Source: Salinispora mooreana
Lineage (GTDB): Bacteria > Actinomycetota > Actinomycetes > Mycobacteriales > Micromonosporaceae
DNA: 64,000 bases
Reading direction: 5' to 3'
NCBI RefSeq assembly: GCF_000379065.1
Contig: NZ_KB900614.1
Span: 1,780,456-1,844,455 of the forward strand
The position numbers were made by a program, and so were the translations under genes. Of the stretch, positions 29,502 through 38,968 are shown in pieces; within the stretch, counting starts at the first letter, position 1; each line of letters starts with the position of its first letter. The notes beneath the pieces were generated by a model. The model saw nothing but the letters and a program-made list of their open reading frames with translations. It was not told the origin of the DNA and ran no database searches.

Positions 29502-32252
29502 GTCGTTTGCCGGGCGCGCTTGGAGTGGGCGATGGTGCGGGCCAGCCGCAGACAGTGCTGTTCAGAGGCGGTGTCGACGCCGATAGTCCGGGTGTGGTGT
29601 AGGTGTAGCAGGTCGCCGAGAACCTGGTCGGGGTCGAGCCCGTCCTCCTCGACCAAGGTCCGGTAGGCGGCCAACGTTGCGGCCAGGTGCTCGTCGCGGA
29701 ACGGCCTCTGGGCGAGGTCGAGCTGTGTCGGGTCCAACCGGGGGCCAGTGAGCCGGGGGACGTGGGCGGCCAGCCAACGCAGGCCGTCGCCGGTGAACCC
29801 GTCGGCTATAGCGATCATGCCGGCGGCGGTGGTGGCCTGCCGGTCGCCGGCCAGCTGGCGCAGCGCGGCGCGGGAGTCGGCGGCGAACACCGCTTCGGCA
29901 GCGGCGAGGGTCGCCCCGGCGCCGTGGCGGGTTTCGGGCCGGTAGGGGTGCAGGTTGTAGTCGTGCAGGACCGCGCGATCGTGGAGGTTGCCTACCCAGG
30001 CGGCGAGGTCGCGGGCGGTGTCGGCGAACCGGTCAACGTCCGCGAGCGGGATTCGCAGCCGCAGGTGGGGTTCGGGGTCGGGGTAGCGCACGAACCACCA
30101 GCCGGCCGGTAGGTAGTCGGCGGGTTGGCCGGCGAGGTCGGTCAGGATGGCGTCGAGCCGGCCGTACAGGCGTGCCTCCAGCCACCGCGAACAGCCTGGC
30201 CAGTGCTGGAGCGCGTTGACGGGTCGGGCGAGTCGAGCTGGCCGCGTGGCCGGCATCGAATGAGTGAGGGTGAGCAGAAGTTCGGCGGGTCGGTTGTCGA
30301 TCCAGCCCGCCGGGCCGGGCGCCTCGACGATCACGGTGTGGGCGTGCCGATCGAGGTGCTCGCGCAGGAGTGCCAGGTGCGCGTGGTTGTCCAGGTCCAG
30401 ACGCAGCCGTACGTCATCGCCGCCGAGGAGGACATGCTGCGGGAGATGCCGCTGGTGGTGGTGCCGCTGCCAGGCGCCGCGCCACTGCGACCAGCCGGTG
30501 CTCCGGCCGGGCAGGGCAGTGCGCTCGATGACCCAGCGGGCCGGGTGCACGATGGTGCGTCCGCGCCGCAGGCGGGGCAGGAACGGCAGACCGGCCGCGT
30601 GGCCCCACTCGAACCGGCTGCACGGCGCACTCCACGCGGTCCAGATCTCGGCAAGGAACCGCATCAGCGGTTGCTGCAGGGACGGCAGCAGCACGCTGTT
30701 GCACAACAGCGGCTCGACGGGCTGGCCGGTGCTCTCCGACACCAGCCACAACCGCTCGCCGTCGCCGGTCACCGCCAGTTCCTCCACCGTCCACGGCGGG
30801 GCCGGGTGAAAGTCGCCGAGTGGAAGCATGGGCAGCAGCTCGGGCGTGCGGGCCACCGCTGTGAGGCGGGCATCCAGCGGAGGGCCGGACAGTTGCACGG
30901 TGGCCGCCCCTGGGTTGGGCGGTTGGCAACTCTTGGTAGACCCGCTGGAACGAGGAGAACTCGGCCGGGGGCAGAAGGTGCAGGAACCGGGCGGCGGAGA
31001 CCCCGGCGTGCCGTGACCCGCTGAGCACCGTCAGGGTGAACGCGCCCCGGTCCAGATCCCCCAGCGTGTCGGCGGCGAGGGTGAACCGTAGTTCGGTGTG
31101 CGGGACCGGTGGCCGGTCGTCATCGGCGCGCAGCCGTTCGATCAGCGCGTCGTCGAGGACCACTTCGGCGCACCCGTCCAGCGCGGACTGCTGCGCTAGC
31201 TGCCCGAGCAGCTGATCCCGGCCGGTGAATGCCGTCGGGGCGCGGCGGGTTGATCCCCGGTAGCCGGCCGGGAACCCCAGCACGTTCAGCACGTCGCGGA
31301 CCGGCACGGCCGTTCCTGGTCCCCACCGCTCGATGAACGCGCGGTGGTATTCGCCCCATCCAGGCTGTGGCGGCGCCACTGCCACCAGGGTCGCCGCTGC
31401 TCGGCCCGCTTCGCGTAGCACCGCCGGGGGAAGCGTCACCGCGACGTCGGCGCGCAGGTCGACCGCGATCCGATGACCGGGTTGCGGTAGGGCGTAGTGG
31501 TCCGCCGCGTGCGTGGCTGGATCGGTGACCGTCATTGCGGGCCGCAGCGCCGACAGCAGCACCCCGACCTGTACCAGGTCGGCCAGCAGCCGCTCGGCGG
31601 TGGCCACGTCGGCGGGACCGGCGATCTTCGCGGCGAGGTCGGCGAACCCGACCGGCGACCGTGCCGTCTTGATCGCGGCCTCGACGGGGCCGGTCAGGCG
31701 GATCTCCACGTCCCACCGCCGGTCGCCCTCGGCGCGGGCACACGGCAGCACCCACCTGCCGTCGCGCTGGAATCCGAGTGAGTTCGTCACCACCTCGACG
31801 GTGCGCAGGGTGGCGAGGTCTTGTTCGGCCCGCGCGGTGTGCTCGGCGATGAACTTACCGTCCGGGCGGGCGACCGCGCGGTGGGCCTCGCCTAGGCGGA
31901 CCGCTGCATGGGCACCGAACTGGATCGGGGCGACCCCGGCGAAGGTGCCGAACGGGGTCGCGCGGGTGGTCCATCGCAGCAGGTACTTGGCCGCTGCCCC
32001 TACGAGACGGCATAGTCGCTTCTCCGCGACCGGCTCGCCGGCTACCGCCCGAGCGATCTGCCCGGCCAGCTCGGGCGCTGCTGAGGTGACCGCCGTCGCG
32101 AACCGTGGCAGCTTCCATACCGCGTGCAGCCAGGTGCGCCACTGTTCTGGTTCGTCGGATGCCAGGTCGGGCCAGCCGGGCAGGTGGAGATCGTTCGGGT
32201 ACGCGGCGACTCTAATCAGCGCCGCACCAGGGGTGGGAATCATGCGCACCAC
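29498..32252 (-). pseudogene. lanB: LanB lantibiotic dehydratase, single frameshift
   Basis: The full-length class I dehydratase (about 917 aa if joined) uses glutamyl-tRNA to dehydrate precursor Ser/Thr. The N-part (32252 to about 30930) has LRWTTRATPFGTFAGVA and WGEYHRAFIERWGPGTAVPV. The C-part (30898 to 29498) has ERLWLVSESTGQPVEPLLCN, HPARWVIERTALPG, then the SpaB_C elimination domain with GWWFVRYPDPEPHLRLRI. Frames change near 30915-30930 in a C-rich run; one extra base explains it. Both halves are otherwise undamaged, so this could be recent loss, a sequencing error, or (unlikely) a natural split with reinitiation at GTG 30898. Confidence 0.85.
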
Positions 32253-32309
32253 CGAGGGGGTCGGCAGGCCCGGCGCCGTGCGACACCGGGCCTGGCGGGG
32301 AACGGTCGG

Positions 32310-32462
32310 TCAGTCGCTGGCGTCGCAGCGGGTCGTGCAGGCGTTGGAGCCCGTGTTGCCCGAGCCGCAGTTGTCGTCGGTACCGGTGGCGTAGCCGTTC
32401 GCGGCGGGGCCGGCGTCGACCAGGGTGACGTCCAGGGTGAACTCGGGGACCGTTTCGTTCAT
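32310..32462 (-). CDS. lanA: FxLD-type lanthipeptide precursor peptide
   Basis: A 50-aa peptide. The leader contains EFTLDVTLVD, the FxLD-type recognition motif; the core, probably beginning after the ATG-like YATG stretch (residues 24-27), has Cys at 32, 42 and 46 with nine Ser/Thr around them (NCGSGNTGSN, ACTTRCDASD), enough for up to three lanthionine rings. AAAGG lies 7 bp upstream. It sits directly between the FxLD-system methyltransferase and LanB. Asp29, Asp30, Asp47 and Asp50 are possible substrates of the methyltransferase. Confidence 0.9.
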   Translation of the reverse strand: MNETVPEFTLDVTLVDAGPAANGYATGTDDNCGSGNTGSNACTTRCDASD

Positions 32463-32474
32463 GTGCTTGCCTTT

Positions 32475-33716
32475 CTACGAGGGGTTGAAGGTGAGGACAA
32501 CGCGGCTGTGTCGTTTGTCCAGCACCGTCCCGGCCGGCAGGTTGCCGTCGGGAGTTCCAGCGGGCAGGACGTGCAGCATCGGCGAGGGGCTGCCGGCGTC
32601 CAGCCAGTCGCGCATCTGCGTAACCATCCGTTCGGCCGCCGCGCCTGCGTCGCGGCCGTGCGCGCGGGCGCCCACGTCGAACAGGTCGCCCGTCCACTTC
32701 AGCGCCGAGCGGTAGCAGAAACTGCCGTCGTGCAGGGCGGCGGGCGTGCCGTAGCGCCACGCCGGGGTGACGAGACCGGCGTCGATGGCCTCCTGCTGGG
32801 CGGTGAGAACCACGAACTGCTGCCCCGCCTCCGTGATGCGGGCCGCGAGCCAGAGATCGAGGTCGGCCAGGATGGTGCGCGGCGGCAGGCTCGCCCCGGC
32901 CCATTCCTGCGCCTGTGGTTGCGACAGCAGCGCGCCGACGGCCTCCGGATCGGCCTGCTGCCCGAGTTCGTCCAGCCGTAGGTGCACGCCGGCCGCGATG
33001 TCGACGTAGCGCATCTCGTGGGCGCCGGAGCCCCGCATGGACACGAAGCCGCACAGGCGTTGGCTGTGGCTGGTCAGCCGGTCACCGGCGCGGCGCAGCG
33101 CCCACGAGCGGGTCATCCCGAACGTGCGCAGCGGTACGACCAGGGTGCCGGTCTCGGCGAGTTGCCCGGTCCACGCCGGGGGGATGTCCCAGGCCCCGAC
33201 CGTCACGATGATCAGGTCGTAGGAACGGCGGTGGCCGATCAGTTGGTCGGCGTCGGCACAGACGACGGTCACGTCGTCGTAGCCGGCCGCCGCCAGGCAC
33301 GCCGTGGCCCGGTCGGTCACGTCGCTGTCGATGTCCACTGTCGTGACCGACCCCGCCGGCCCGACCAGCTCGTGCAGTAGCGCCGCGTTGTAGCCGCCGG
33401 AGCCGATCTCCAGCACGTGCCGGCCGAGTAGTCCGCCGTCGATGACGTCGGCTGCTTGGCCAAGCATCTCCGCGATCAGCCACGGCGCCGACACCGAGCT
33501 GACGGCCTCATCGCCGTGCCGCTTGGTAACCACGGCCTGGTCTGCGCGGTACGCCTCCTCCAGCGGCGCATCCGGGGTGAACAGGTGACGGCGGACGGTG
33601 CGCAGTGCCGTCTCCACCTCGGGCCGCATCGCCAGCCCCTTGTCGGCGTGATCTGCGACGAGCTGATCGACCATGGCGGCATGTAGGCCCTCGGCGTTCA
33701 CCGTGTCGACACTCAC
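32475..33716 (-). CDS. FxLD-system O-methyltransferase (isoaspartyl-type)
   Basis: A 413-aa enzyme with a PCMT-like N-terminal domain: TKRHGDEAVSSVSAPWLIAE, SAM motif HVLEIGSGGYNAAL, VTTVDIDSDVTDRA and DLIIVTVGAWDIPPAW. A longer C-terminal region is typical of the lanthipeptide-associated branch. Relatives (LanS types) methylate an Asp in the modified peptide, leading to succinimide or isoAsp. GTG 33716 is preceded by AAGGAG at a good distance. The stop lies 12 bp before the precursor gene. Confidence 0.85.
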   Translation of the reverse strand: MSVDTVNAEGLHAAMVDQLVADHADKGLAMRPEVETALRTVRRHLFTPDAPLEEAYRADQAVVTKRHGDEAVSSVSAPWLIAEMLGQAADVIDGGLLGRHVLEIGSGGYNAALLHELVGPAGSVTTVDIDSDVTDRATACLAAAGYDDVTVVCADADQLIGHRRSYDLIIVTVGAWDIPPAWTGQLAETGTLVVPLRTFGMTRSWALRRAGDRLTSHSQRLCGFVSMRGSGAHEMRYVDIAAGVHLRLDELGQQADPEAVGALLSQPQAQEWAGASLPPRTILADLDLWLAARITEAGQQFVVLTAQQEAIDAGLVTPAWRYGTPAALHDGSFCYRSALKWTGDLFDVGARAHGRDAGAAAERMVTQMRDWLDAGSPSPMLHVLPAGTPDGNLPAGTVLDKRHSRVVLTFNPS

Positions 33717-33795
33717 TGGTTGCACTCTCCTTTTCGTCTGGACCGCCCGGTTGGATGGCCCGGCCTTCTCGCTGTTCGGATCAGCACCGCGGCTA

Positions 33796-33809
33796 GCGAG
33801 TCGACTCGC
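33796..33809. promoter_or_regulatory. Perfect 14-bp palindrome before the lanthipeptide genes
   Basis: GCGAGTCGACTCGC is a perfect palindrome in the only sizeable gap (140 bp) of the minus-strand gene run from 41442 to 27619. It lies 80 bp upstream of the methyltransferase start and is a plausible operator for a dimeric regulator controlling the lanthipeptide part separately. No regulator is identified for it. Confidence 0.4.
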
Positions 33810-33856
33810 CACGTCACGGTTGGTTCGTTTCGGCTGATCCACGTATTGAGCTGAGG

Positions 33857-34534
33857 TCAGAACAAGGTGTCCGGTGCCGGCGTCGGTGCGAAGTCCGGTA
33901 GGGCGGCCACTGCGCACAGGCCGGCTAGAGCGACACCGGCGGGCCACCGGCGGGTGACGAGGCCGCCGAGGAGGATGGCTGCCCCGGTGGCATCCCACAG
34001 GGCTCGGTGTGGCTGGCCGTCGGGCACCGCCCGGGTCACTGTGGCGGTGAGGTCGAGGTGTTCGAGCAGCCTGGTGAGGCTGTTCCCGCCAGCGTCGATG
34101 CGGTAGGCGCGGGCGAGGCGCAGTGTGTCGATGAGCCCGGCCGGTGCGATCGAGGGGCACCGTCGGTGCAGCAGGCGCCAGTCGACGCCGATGTTGTGCC
34201 CGACGAGCCACCGGCCGCTAATGCGATCGGCCAGCTCAGGCTCGATCGCGGTGAGCGGCCGGGCGTGGCTGAGTACATCGTTGCTCAGTCCAGGCGGGAT
34301 CCAGGGGCGTACGGGGATGGGGCGGCCTGGATTGACCAGGGTGGCGTACGCCTCGGCGGCGACCGGCTGGCCGGCGGCAAGCGGGACGAGCGCGATCTCC
34401 AGGATGGCCTCGTGGTCGCGGTCCTGGGCGCCGCTGCCTTCCAGGTCTAGGGCGACGAGGTCGGCTTGGTGCCAGGGGGCGTCGGTTCCGGTCACGGGTC
34501 CGTCCTGCCGGGTGTGGGGGTCAGTCGTCTTCAT
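33857..34534 (-). CDS. DnaQ-like 3'-5' exonuclease
   Basis: A 225-aa DEDD-superfamily exonuclease: ExoI DLVALDLEGSGAQD (Asp and Glu), ExoII GRWLVGHNIGVDWRLLHRRC, and ExoIII with PHRALWDATGAA, giving the DEDDh pattern. A hydrophobic stretch lies near the C-terminus. The start overlaps the 3' end of the radical SAM gene by 14 bp, so it is part of the nucleotide-gene operon. Similar stand-alone exonucleases act in proofreading or RNA/nucleotide turnover; its role here is unknown. Confidence 0.82.
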   Translation of the reverse strand: MKTTDPHTRQDGPVTGTDAPWHQADLVALDLEGSGAQDRDHEAILEIALVPLAAGQPVAAEAYATLVNPGRPIPVRPWIPPGLSNDVLSHARPLTAIEPELADRISGRWLVGHNIGVDWRLLHRRCPSIAPAGLIDTLRLARAYRIDAGGNSLTRLLEHLDLTATVTRAVPDGQPHRALWDATGAAILLGGLVTRRWPAGVALAGLCAVAALPDFAPTPAPDTLF

Positions 34535-35768
34535 ACCGCGCCTCCTGCTCGAACTGCTGGCGCACCGCCGTGAACGCTTCCACCTGGGCGGCGTCGGTGC
34601 CGTGCCCGGTGAGGGACCGACCGTGGGCGTGTAGGTGGTGGGGCTGGTCGAGTTCCCAGATCTGGTAGCGCAGGCCGTGTTGGATGGCGTAGCGGCGCTG
34701 CTCGCCGAGGCCGTGGGTCCATACGTGGCCGTCTTCGATGGCGTACTGCGTCTGGTAGCCAAGCTGGCCGAGGATGCGGTCCATGCTGGCCGGCGTCGGT
34801 TGGATGTGGTCGTCGGCGCAGCGCTGCTGCTGGGCGGCGGGGCAGATGTCGCACAGCTCCCGCACGCCCCAGTGGCCGTTGTAGTCGGGCGCCTCGTGGG
34901 CGTAGGCGACGCCGCAGCTCGTCTTGCGGAACAGCGGTGTGGCGATGCCGGAGGCACGCCAGGCAGCGACCACGGCGGCGTCGAGGTCGGCGGGCATGGT
35001 CTTACGACGGTGGTAGTCCTCCCCGAACGGCACGGGCACGCCGAGGCCGCGCAGGTAGTTGGCGTTCTCGGGCTTGTGGTAGTAGCCGGTGAACACGATC
35101 GCGTCGGCGTCGCGGCCGACGTCGAGGACGTGAGCCATGGTGTCGGGGGCATCGTTCCAGCCGGGCACGATCGGCCGCCAGTACAACACCACCCCGGTAC
35201 GGCGCTTGTGCGCGGCGGCGGTGCGGATCGACGTCACGGTGATCTCGCTCTTGGAGATCGGCTCGACCCGCGTGTCGGTGATCCCGGAGTAGGTGAACAG
35301 CAGCGTGACCCGCAGGTGCTGCAACCGCTCCAGCGCGGCCATGTCCGCCTCGGTGACCTTGAACCGGGTGATCAGCAGGACGTGGTTGGTGAAGCCGCTC
35401 GCGTCGAGGGCACGAAGCACCTGGAACAGGTGCGGTTTGACGCCGGGCAGGAACGGGTCGGTGGCCTTGTTGAACAGTTGGATTGGGGTGATGTCGGGGC
35501 GAAACGCCTCGTGCCCGACGAGCCGGTCGATCGCCTCGTCGGTGGGCATGAGCAGGTGCGGGACTTTGACCTCGAAGTTGCCCCAGAAGTGCCGTACGCA
35601 GTAGCCGCACTCCAGTGGGCAGCCGATGATGTGGTTGAGGCTGAGTCCGGACTTGCGGTAACCCACGACCTGCGCCATGTACGGGTCGAGGTCGGCTTGC
35701 TGGTCGGCGGGCATGATCGGCAGCAGCCGAGGTCCGGACGTGAAGGTGGGTGCGGCGGTGCTGGTCAT
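34521..35768 (-). CDS. Radical SAM enzyme
   Basis: A 415-aa protein with the [4Fe-4S] motif CPLECGYC near residue 52, preceded by SGLSLNHIIG. The TIM-barrel half contains RVTLLFTYSGITDTRVEP and VVLYWRPIVPGWNDAPDTM. Additional Cys in the C-terminal part (FRKTSCGVAY, ELCDICPAAQQQRC) could hold an auxiliary cluster. It resembles spore-photoproduct-lyase-like or nucleic-acid-related radical SAM proteins in style, but the substrate is not known. ATGA overlap with the NDK-like gene upstream. Confidence 0.85.
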   Translation of the reverse strand: MTSTAAPTFTSGPRLLPIMPADQQADLDPYMAQVVGYRKSGLSLNHIIGCPLECGYCVRHFWGNFEVKVPHLLMPTDEAIDRLVGHEAFRPDITPIQLFNKATDPFLPGVKPHLFQVLRALDASGFTNHVLLITRFKVTEADMAALERLQHLRVTLLFTYSGITDTRVEPISKSEITVTSIRTAAAHKRRTGVVLYWRPIVPGWNDAPDTMAHVLDVGRDADAIVFTGYYHKPENANYLRGLGVPVPFGEDYHRRKTMPADLDAAVVAAWRASGIATPLFRKTSCGVAYAHEAPDYNGHWGVRELCDICPAAQQQRCADDHIQPTPASMDRILGQLGYQTQYAIEDGHVWTHGLGEQRRYAIQHGLRYQIWELDQPHHLHAHGRSLTGHGTDAAQVEAFTAVRQQFEQEARYEDD

Positions 35769-36283
35769 CGGGCGCCTCCGTAAGGGGTCGCAGGGGCGAG
35801 CAGGTGTGCGGCGCTGGGGCCATACCAGATGTCGAAGTCGCGGGGTACGACCTCGACGGTGTCGGAACTGTGGATCAGGTTGTCGACCAGGCGGCCCTCA
35901 GCCATCGCGGTACGCAGGCTGTCGATGCCGAACCGGCCTCGGATGGTGTCGGCTGGTGCGGTGGTCGGGTCGGTGGGGCCGAGTCGCTCACGCAGCCGGG
36001 GTGCGGCGTTGGGGCCGCGGGCGAGGGCGAGGCCAGTGGGTTGGCCGACGAAGATGCGCCGCAGCTCGGCGGGGACGTCGCGGCCGAGCTGTGTGGACAG
36101 CGGCAACATGTCGGAGTAGTGCGTGAAGATCTGCGCCTCGGTGGGCCACACCGTGCGGATGTCGACCACCTGGACTTCGCGTTGGACCCAGACAAGGACT
36201 GATTCGCGCAGGCCACGGGCCAGGCAGTCGGGTTTGAGGAGGATGACGGTCCAGTCCGACCAGCCCACGCCCGGAGGGGTCAT
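35765..36283 (-). CDS. Nucleoside-diphosphate-kinase-like protein
   Basis: 172 aa, slightly longer than housekeeping NDK (about 140). It shows the NDK start WTVILLKPDCLARG, TIRGRFGID near residue 125, and the phosphohistidine loop NLIHSSDTVE (NDK has IHGSDS). The central segment matching the Kpn loop is divergent. It probably phosphorylates a nucleoside diphosphate made by the co-transcribed enzymes and is not the housekeeping enzyme. Start and stop overlap both neighbours. Confidence 0.8.
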   Translation of the reverse strand: MTPPGVGWSDWTVILLKPDCLARGLRESVLVWVQREVQVVDIRTVWPTEAQIFTHYSDMLPLSTQLGRDVPAELRRIFVGQPTGLALARGPNAAPRLRERLGPTDPTTAPADTIRGRFGIDSLRTAMAEGRLVDNLIHSSDTVEVVPRDFDIWYGPSAAHLLAPATPYGGAR

Positions 36284-37305
36284 GACGGCCACCCGGCGCG
36301 GATGGTGGCGGGCATCCGGTCCGGCCAGCGGCGGGCCACCAGCCATCGGTGCCCGGGGTGCAGGGCGGCCACAGCATCGGGGGCGACGGTGCCGTCCGGA
36401 TTGTGGACGATTTGCCGGTAGACCTCGAACAGCGCGAGAACCTGCTGCCAGTACAGCGGCAGCGGGACGTGGTCCAGGCGCACCGGGTCGAGGCGTCGGG
36501 TGTTGGTGCGCAGGCTCTCCTCCCAGGCCATGATCAGGGCGAGGTCGTCGTGGCTGGTAGCCGGCATCGACGGGACCGGGAACCTAGGGCTGGTGGCCGT
36601 GCCGGCGGCCTCGGTGAGGATGGCGTCGACGCGGTCCAGGTCGAGCAGGTTGATGTGCATGGAACCGACGTGGTGGGCGTAGGTGCCCACCGGCACGCCG
36701 AGGCGGCGGGCCGTGTACTCCTGGAGGAAGGTGAACGAGAACGTGTCACACAGCAGCCCGATCACGGCGTCGTTGCCGCGCATGTAGGCGGTGGCGTGCA
36801 GGGCGCCGTCGCGGAGCAGGAACTGCAGGCCGAGGGTGCAGGCCACGTCGGGGTGGGTCGGGTCGGTCAGCTCGTCGGGCCGCATGATGACCATGGCGGC
36901 GCGTTTGGTGTTCGGGTCCTCGCGCAGCAGCGACACCACGCGGTCGAACTGGCTGCGCCCGTCCGGGCTGGTCGCGGTGAACAGTCTGGGGCCGTAGGCG
37001 GTGCCGGTGAGCCGGCCCTCGATGGCGAGGTCGCGCAGCCGCGGCGCGTAGTAGCCGATCATGCCGACGTCGTCGCGGCCGGTCAGGTACCACAGCGCCT
37101 CGGCGTGGTTGAACACGATGTTGGTCCGGCGGGCGGCCAGGTACGGGGTGCGGTCGACCGGGTCGGTGATCGTGAAGCTGCTGTTGATGATCTCCCGGGC
37201 CTTCTTGCCACGCCCGTCCGTTTCGTACTGATGGCGGCGGGCGACGGTGCGCAGCATCGCGAGGTACACCTGCTGGAAGGTGTCGTAGGTGGGGCCGTAG
37301 ACCAT
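36280..37305 (-). CDS. Thymidylate-synthase-fold enzyme, probable (d)CMP hydroxymethylase
   Basis: A 341-aa protein of the thymidylate synthase superfamily. The catalytic Cys is C156 (ACTLGLQFLLRDG), the phosphate-binding Arg is R176 and conserved Asp D179 (YMRGND), the Glu is E69 (NHAEALWYL) and the His is H217 (GSMHIN). Using E. coli TS spacing (Cys146 to Asn177 = 31), position 187 aligns with the uracil-selecting Asn and is Asp (GLLCD187). That Asn-to-Asp change marks cytidylate hydroxymethylases (T4 gp42, MilA). The inferred product is 5-hydroxymethyl-(d)CMP. ATGA overlap with the NDK-like gene. Confidence 0.78.
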   Translation of the reverse strand: MVYGPTYDTFQQVYLAMLRTVARRHQYETDGRGKKAREIINSSFTITDPVDRTPYLAARRTNIVFNHAEALWYLTGRDDVGMIGYYAPRLRDLAIEGRLTGTAYGPRLFTATSPDGRSQFDRVVSLLREDPNTKRAAMVIMRPDELTDPTHPDVACTLGLQFLLRDGALHATAYMRGNDAVIGLLCDTFSFTFLQEYTARRLGVPVGTYAHHVGSMHINLLDLDRVDAILTEAAGTATSPRFPVPSMPATSHDDLALIMAWEESLRTNTRRLDPVRLDHVPLPLYWQQVLALFEVYRQIVHNPDGTVAPDAVAALHPGHRWLVARRWPDRMPATIRAGWPS

Positions 37306-37307
37306 GG

Positions 37308-38345
37308 CTACCTCCGAGGGTTCAGGCTGGTCAGGGTGGTGAAGGCGTTGTCGAGGACGGCGAGTTGCCGGGACAACCGCATCGGCTCGAGGAAGCTCAA
37401 ACAGGCCGCGATCAGATCGACGTGCTCGGTGCTGCCGGCTATGTGTTGCAGGTGCTCGACCCGCTGCACCACGTCCGCCCCGTCGGCGACGCGCAGCACC
37501 GGCGGTACGAATGCCTCCCCGCCGACGAACTCGGCTGGTAGCAGGGGTAAGCAGCCGGCGAGCAGGGCCTCGAACAGTCGGGACGTCATGTGCCCGACCG
37601 CGTTGTAGCGCTCGGGCAGTAGCAGCACCGTCGCGAGGGCCTGCCGATGGATGGCCTCGACCTCGTCGAACGGGCATCTGCCGGTGAAGGTGACGTGCGG
37701 CCACCGCTCGGTGCGCGGCCACTTACCGGCCACCCGGTGCCCGACCTGCCGCGCGGCCGGGGCAAAGTAGCGGTCGAAGGCGTCGTCACGGTCGTACTGG
37801 TTGCCGACGTATACCAGCGACACCGGCCGAGGCCGACCCACCAGCGCGGCAGGGTTGGCGACGTCCAGCGCAGCGTCCGGCACCGGGCACAGCAGCGTCG
37901 TAGCGTCCGGGGTCGGGTTCAGGGCGAACTCGCACACCGCCACGTTCGGAAGCCCCCTGACGGGGTCGTCGGCGGAGAGCTGCCGGTCGAGGTCCCAGAT
38001 CACCGTCGGGGTGCCGCACGCGCGGGTGTAGTACTCCAGCAGCTCGGCCTGCCGGTGCAGATCGCAGGTGTGTCCGGGGGTGCCGCACGGGGTGGTGTTG
38101 CGGCCCGGCAGCGGCCAGCGCCACTCCACCATCAACACGTCGAGGTCGGGCAGCCCGCCGAACGTGTACTGGCCGCACAGGTCCAGACCTGCCTCGGCCA
38201 GGTCCCGGTTGCGCTGGACGAGCACCACCTCGTGACCGGCGGCGGCTAGCCCATCGATCAGCGGCCGGCGGTACGCCCGCGACCCGTCCGGCGTGTCCAC
38301 CACCCCAGGGCCGAGGAACCCCCAACAGCTGTACCCGATCCTCAT
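37308..38345 (-). CDS. GT-B-type glycosyltransferase
   Basis: A 345-aa protein starting MRIGYSCWGFLGPGVVD, with a Rossmann-like N-domain (LIDGLAAAGHEVVLVQRNRD) and a nucleotide-sugar-binding C-domain (MTSRLFEALLAGCLPLLPAE, with the usual Glu). SLVYVGNQYDRDDAF lies between. It resembles group 1-type glycosyltransferases. It is separated by 2 bp from the TS-fold gene, suggesting that it modifies the same product. The acceptor is unknown; glycosylation of a hydroxymethyl pyrimidine is a testable idea. Confidence 0.78.
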   Translation of the reverse strand: MRIGYSCWGFLGPGVVDTPDGSRAYRRPLIDGLAAAGHEVVLVQRNRDLAEAGLDLCGQYTFGGLPDLDVLMVEWRWPLPGRNTTPCGTPGHTCDLHRQAELLEYYTRACGTPTVIWDLDRQLSADDPVRGLPNVAVCEFALNPTPDATTLLCPVPDAALDVANPAALVGRPRPVSLVYVGNQYDRDDAFDRYFAPAARQVGHRVAGKWPRTERWPHVTFTGRCPFDEVEAIHRQALATVLLLPERYNAVGHMTSRLFEALLAGCLPLLPAEFVGGEAFVPPVLRVADGADVVQRVEHLQHIAGSTEHVDLIAACLSFLEPMRLSRQLAVLDNAFTTLTSLNPRR

Positions 38346-38968
38346 TCCGCCTCCTCGGTCGAGCGCGGGTGCCGCCACATCGGGTACAGCTCCGGCCCCT
38401 TCGGCAGCCGGTATCCCAGGCGGGGCAGATAGCCATGCCGGCGGTACAGGGCGCCGTGACGGCTGCTGGTGGCCTCCAGGTATCCGGGGATGCCATCGGC
38501 GTCGAGGCGGTTGTGGTGGTGCTCCAGCAGGGCGCTGCCGAGCCCCTGACGTTGCCGGTCCGGGTGCACACCGAGGTGGGCGAGGTAGTGATGCGGCGCG
38601 TCGGTGGGGTGGTGTTGGTGCATGATCCGGTCGAGGGCGAGGAACCGGTGCAGGTGCTGGCCGCACGCCAGCGCGAGGCGCGTGGTGTAGTTCGGGATCT
38701 CGACGTCGAATCGGTCACCAATCGAATACCAGAGGGCGACGGCGGCGAGGTCGTCGGTGACATCGATCCAACCGGCGGCTTGCGCACTCTCGGCGAGGAG
38801 CAGGAAGTACGGCCAGTACACCTTCTCGCGGGTGTCGACTCTGGGGACCAGCCAGGGGCCGAGTTCGCCGTGCAGGAACGCCTCGGTGAGCACGGCGGCC
38901 ACGGTGTCGGTCTCGGCCGGGGTGGCGCGGCGAATCGTCGGAGCGAACGCGTCCACGGTCGTCACCAC
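38342..38968 (-). CDS. GNAT acetyltransferase
   Basis: A 208-aa N-acetyltransferase. The acetyl-CoA loop is YLAHLGVHPDRQRQGLGSAL (R/Q-x-x-G-x-G/A), followed by GIPGYLEATSSRHGALYRRH, the usual C-terminal motif. Starts are available at GTG 38968 or 38965. The gene overlaps the permease upstream and the glycosyltransferase downstream by a few bases. It may acetylate the pathway product, possibly for self-protection; substrate unknown. Confidence 0.85.
   Translation of the reverse strand: MVTTVDAFAPTIRRATPAETDTVAAVLTEAFLHGELGPWLVPRVDTREKVYWPYFLLLAESAQAAGWIDVTDDLAAVALWYSIGDRFDVEIPNYTTRLALACGQHLHRFLALDRIMHQHHPTDAPHHYLAHLGVHPDRQRQGLGSALLEHHHNRLDADGIPGYLEATSSRHGALYRRHGYLPRLGYRLPKGPELYPMWRHPRSTEEAE

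Noticed and set aside
36280..37305. Calling the TS-fold gene the housekeeping thymidylate synthase
   Set aside because: Asp at the Asn177-equivalent position and the operon setting argue against dUMP as substrate.
34635..37608. Long plus-strand open frames (382 and 419 codons) opposite the radical SAM and TS-fold genes
   Set aside because: Val/Gly-rich antisense shadows; the minus-strand genes have clear catalytic motifs and coupled starts.
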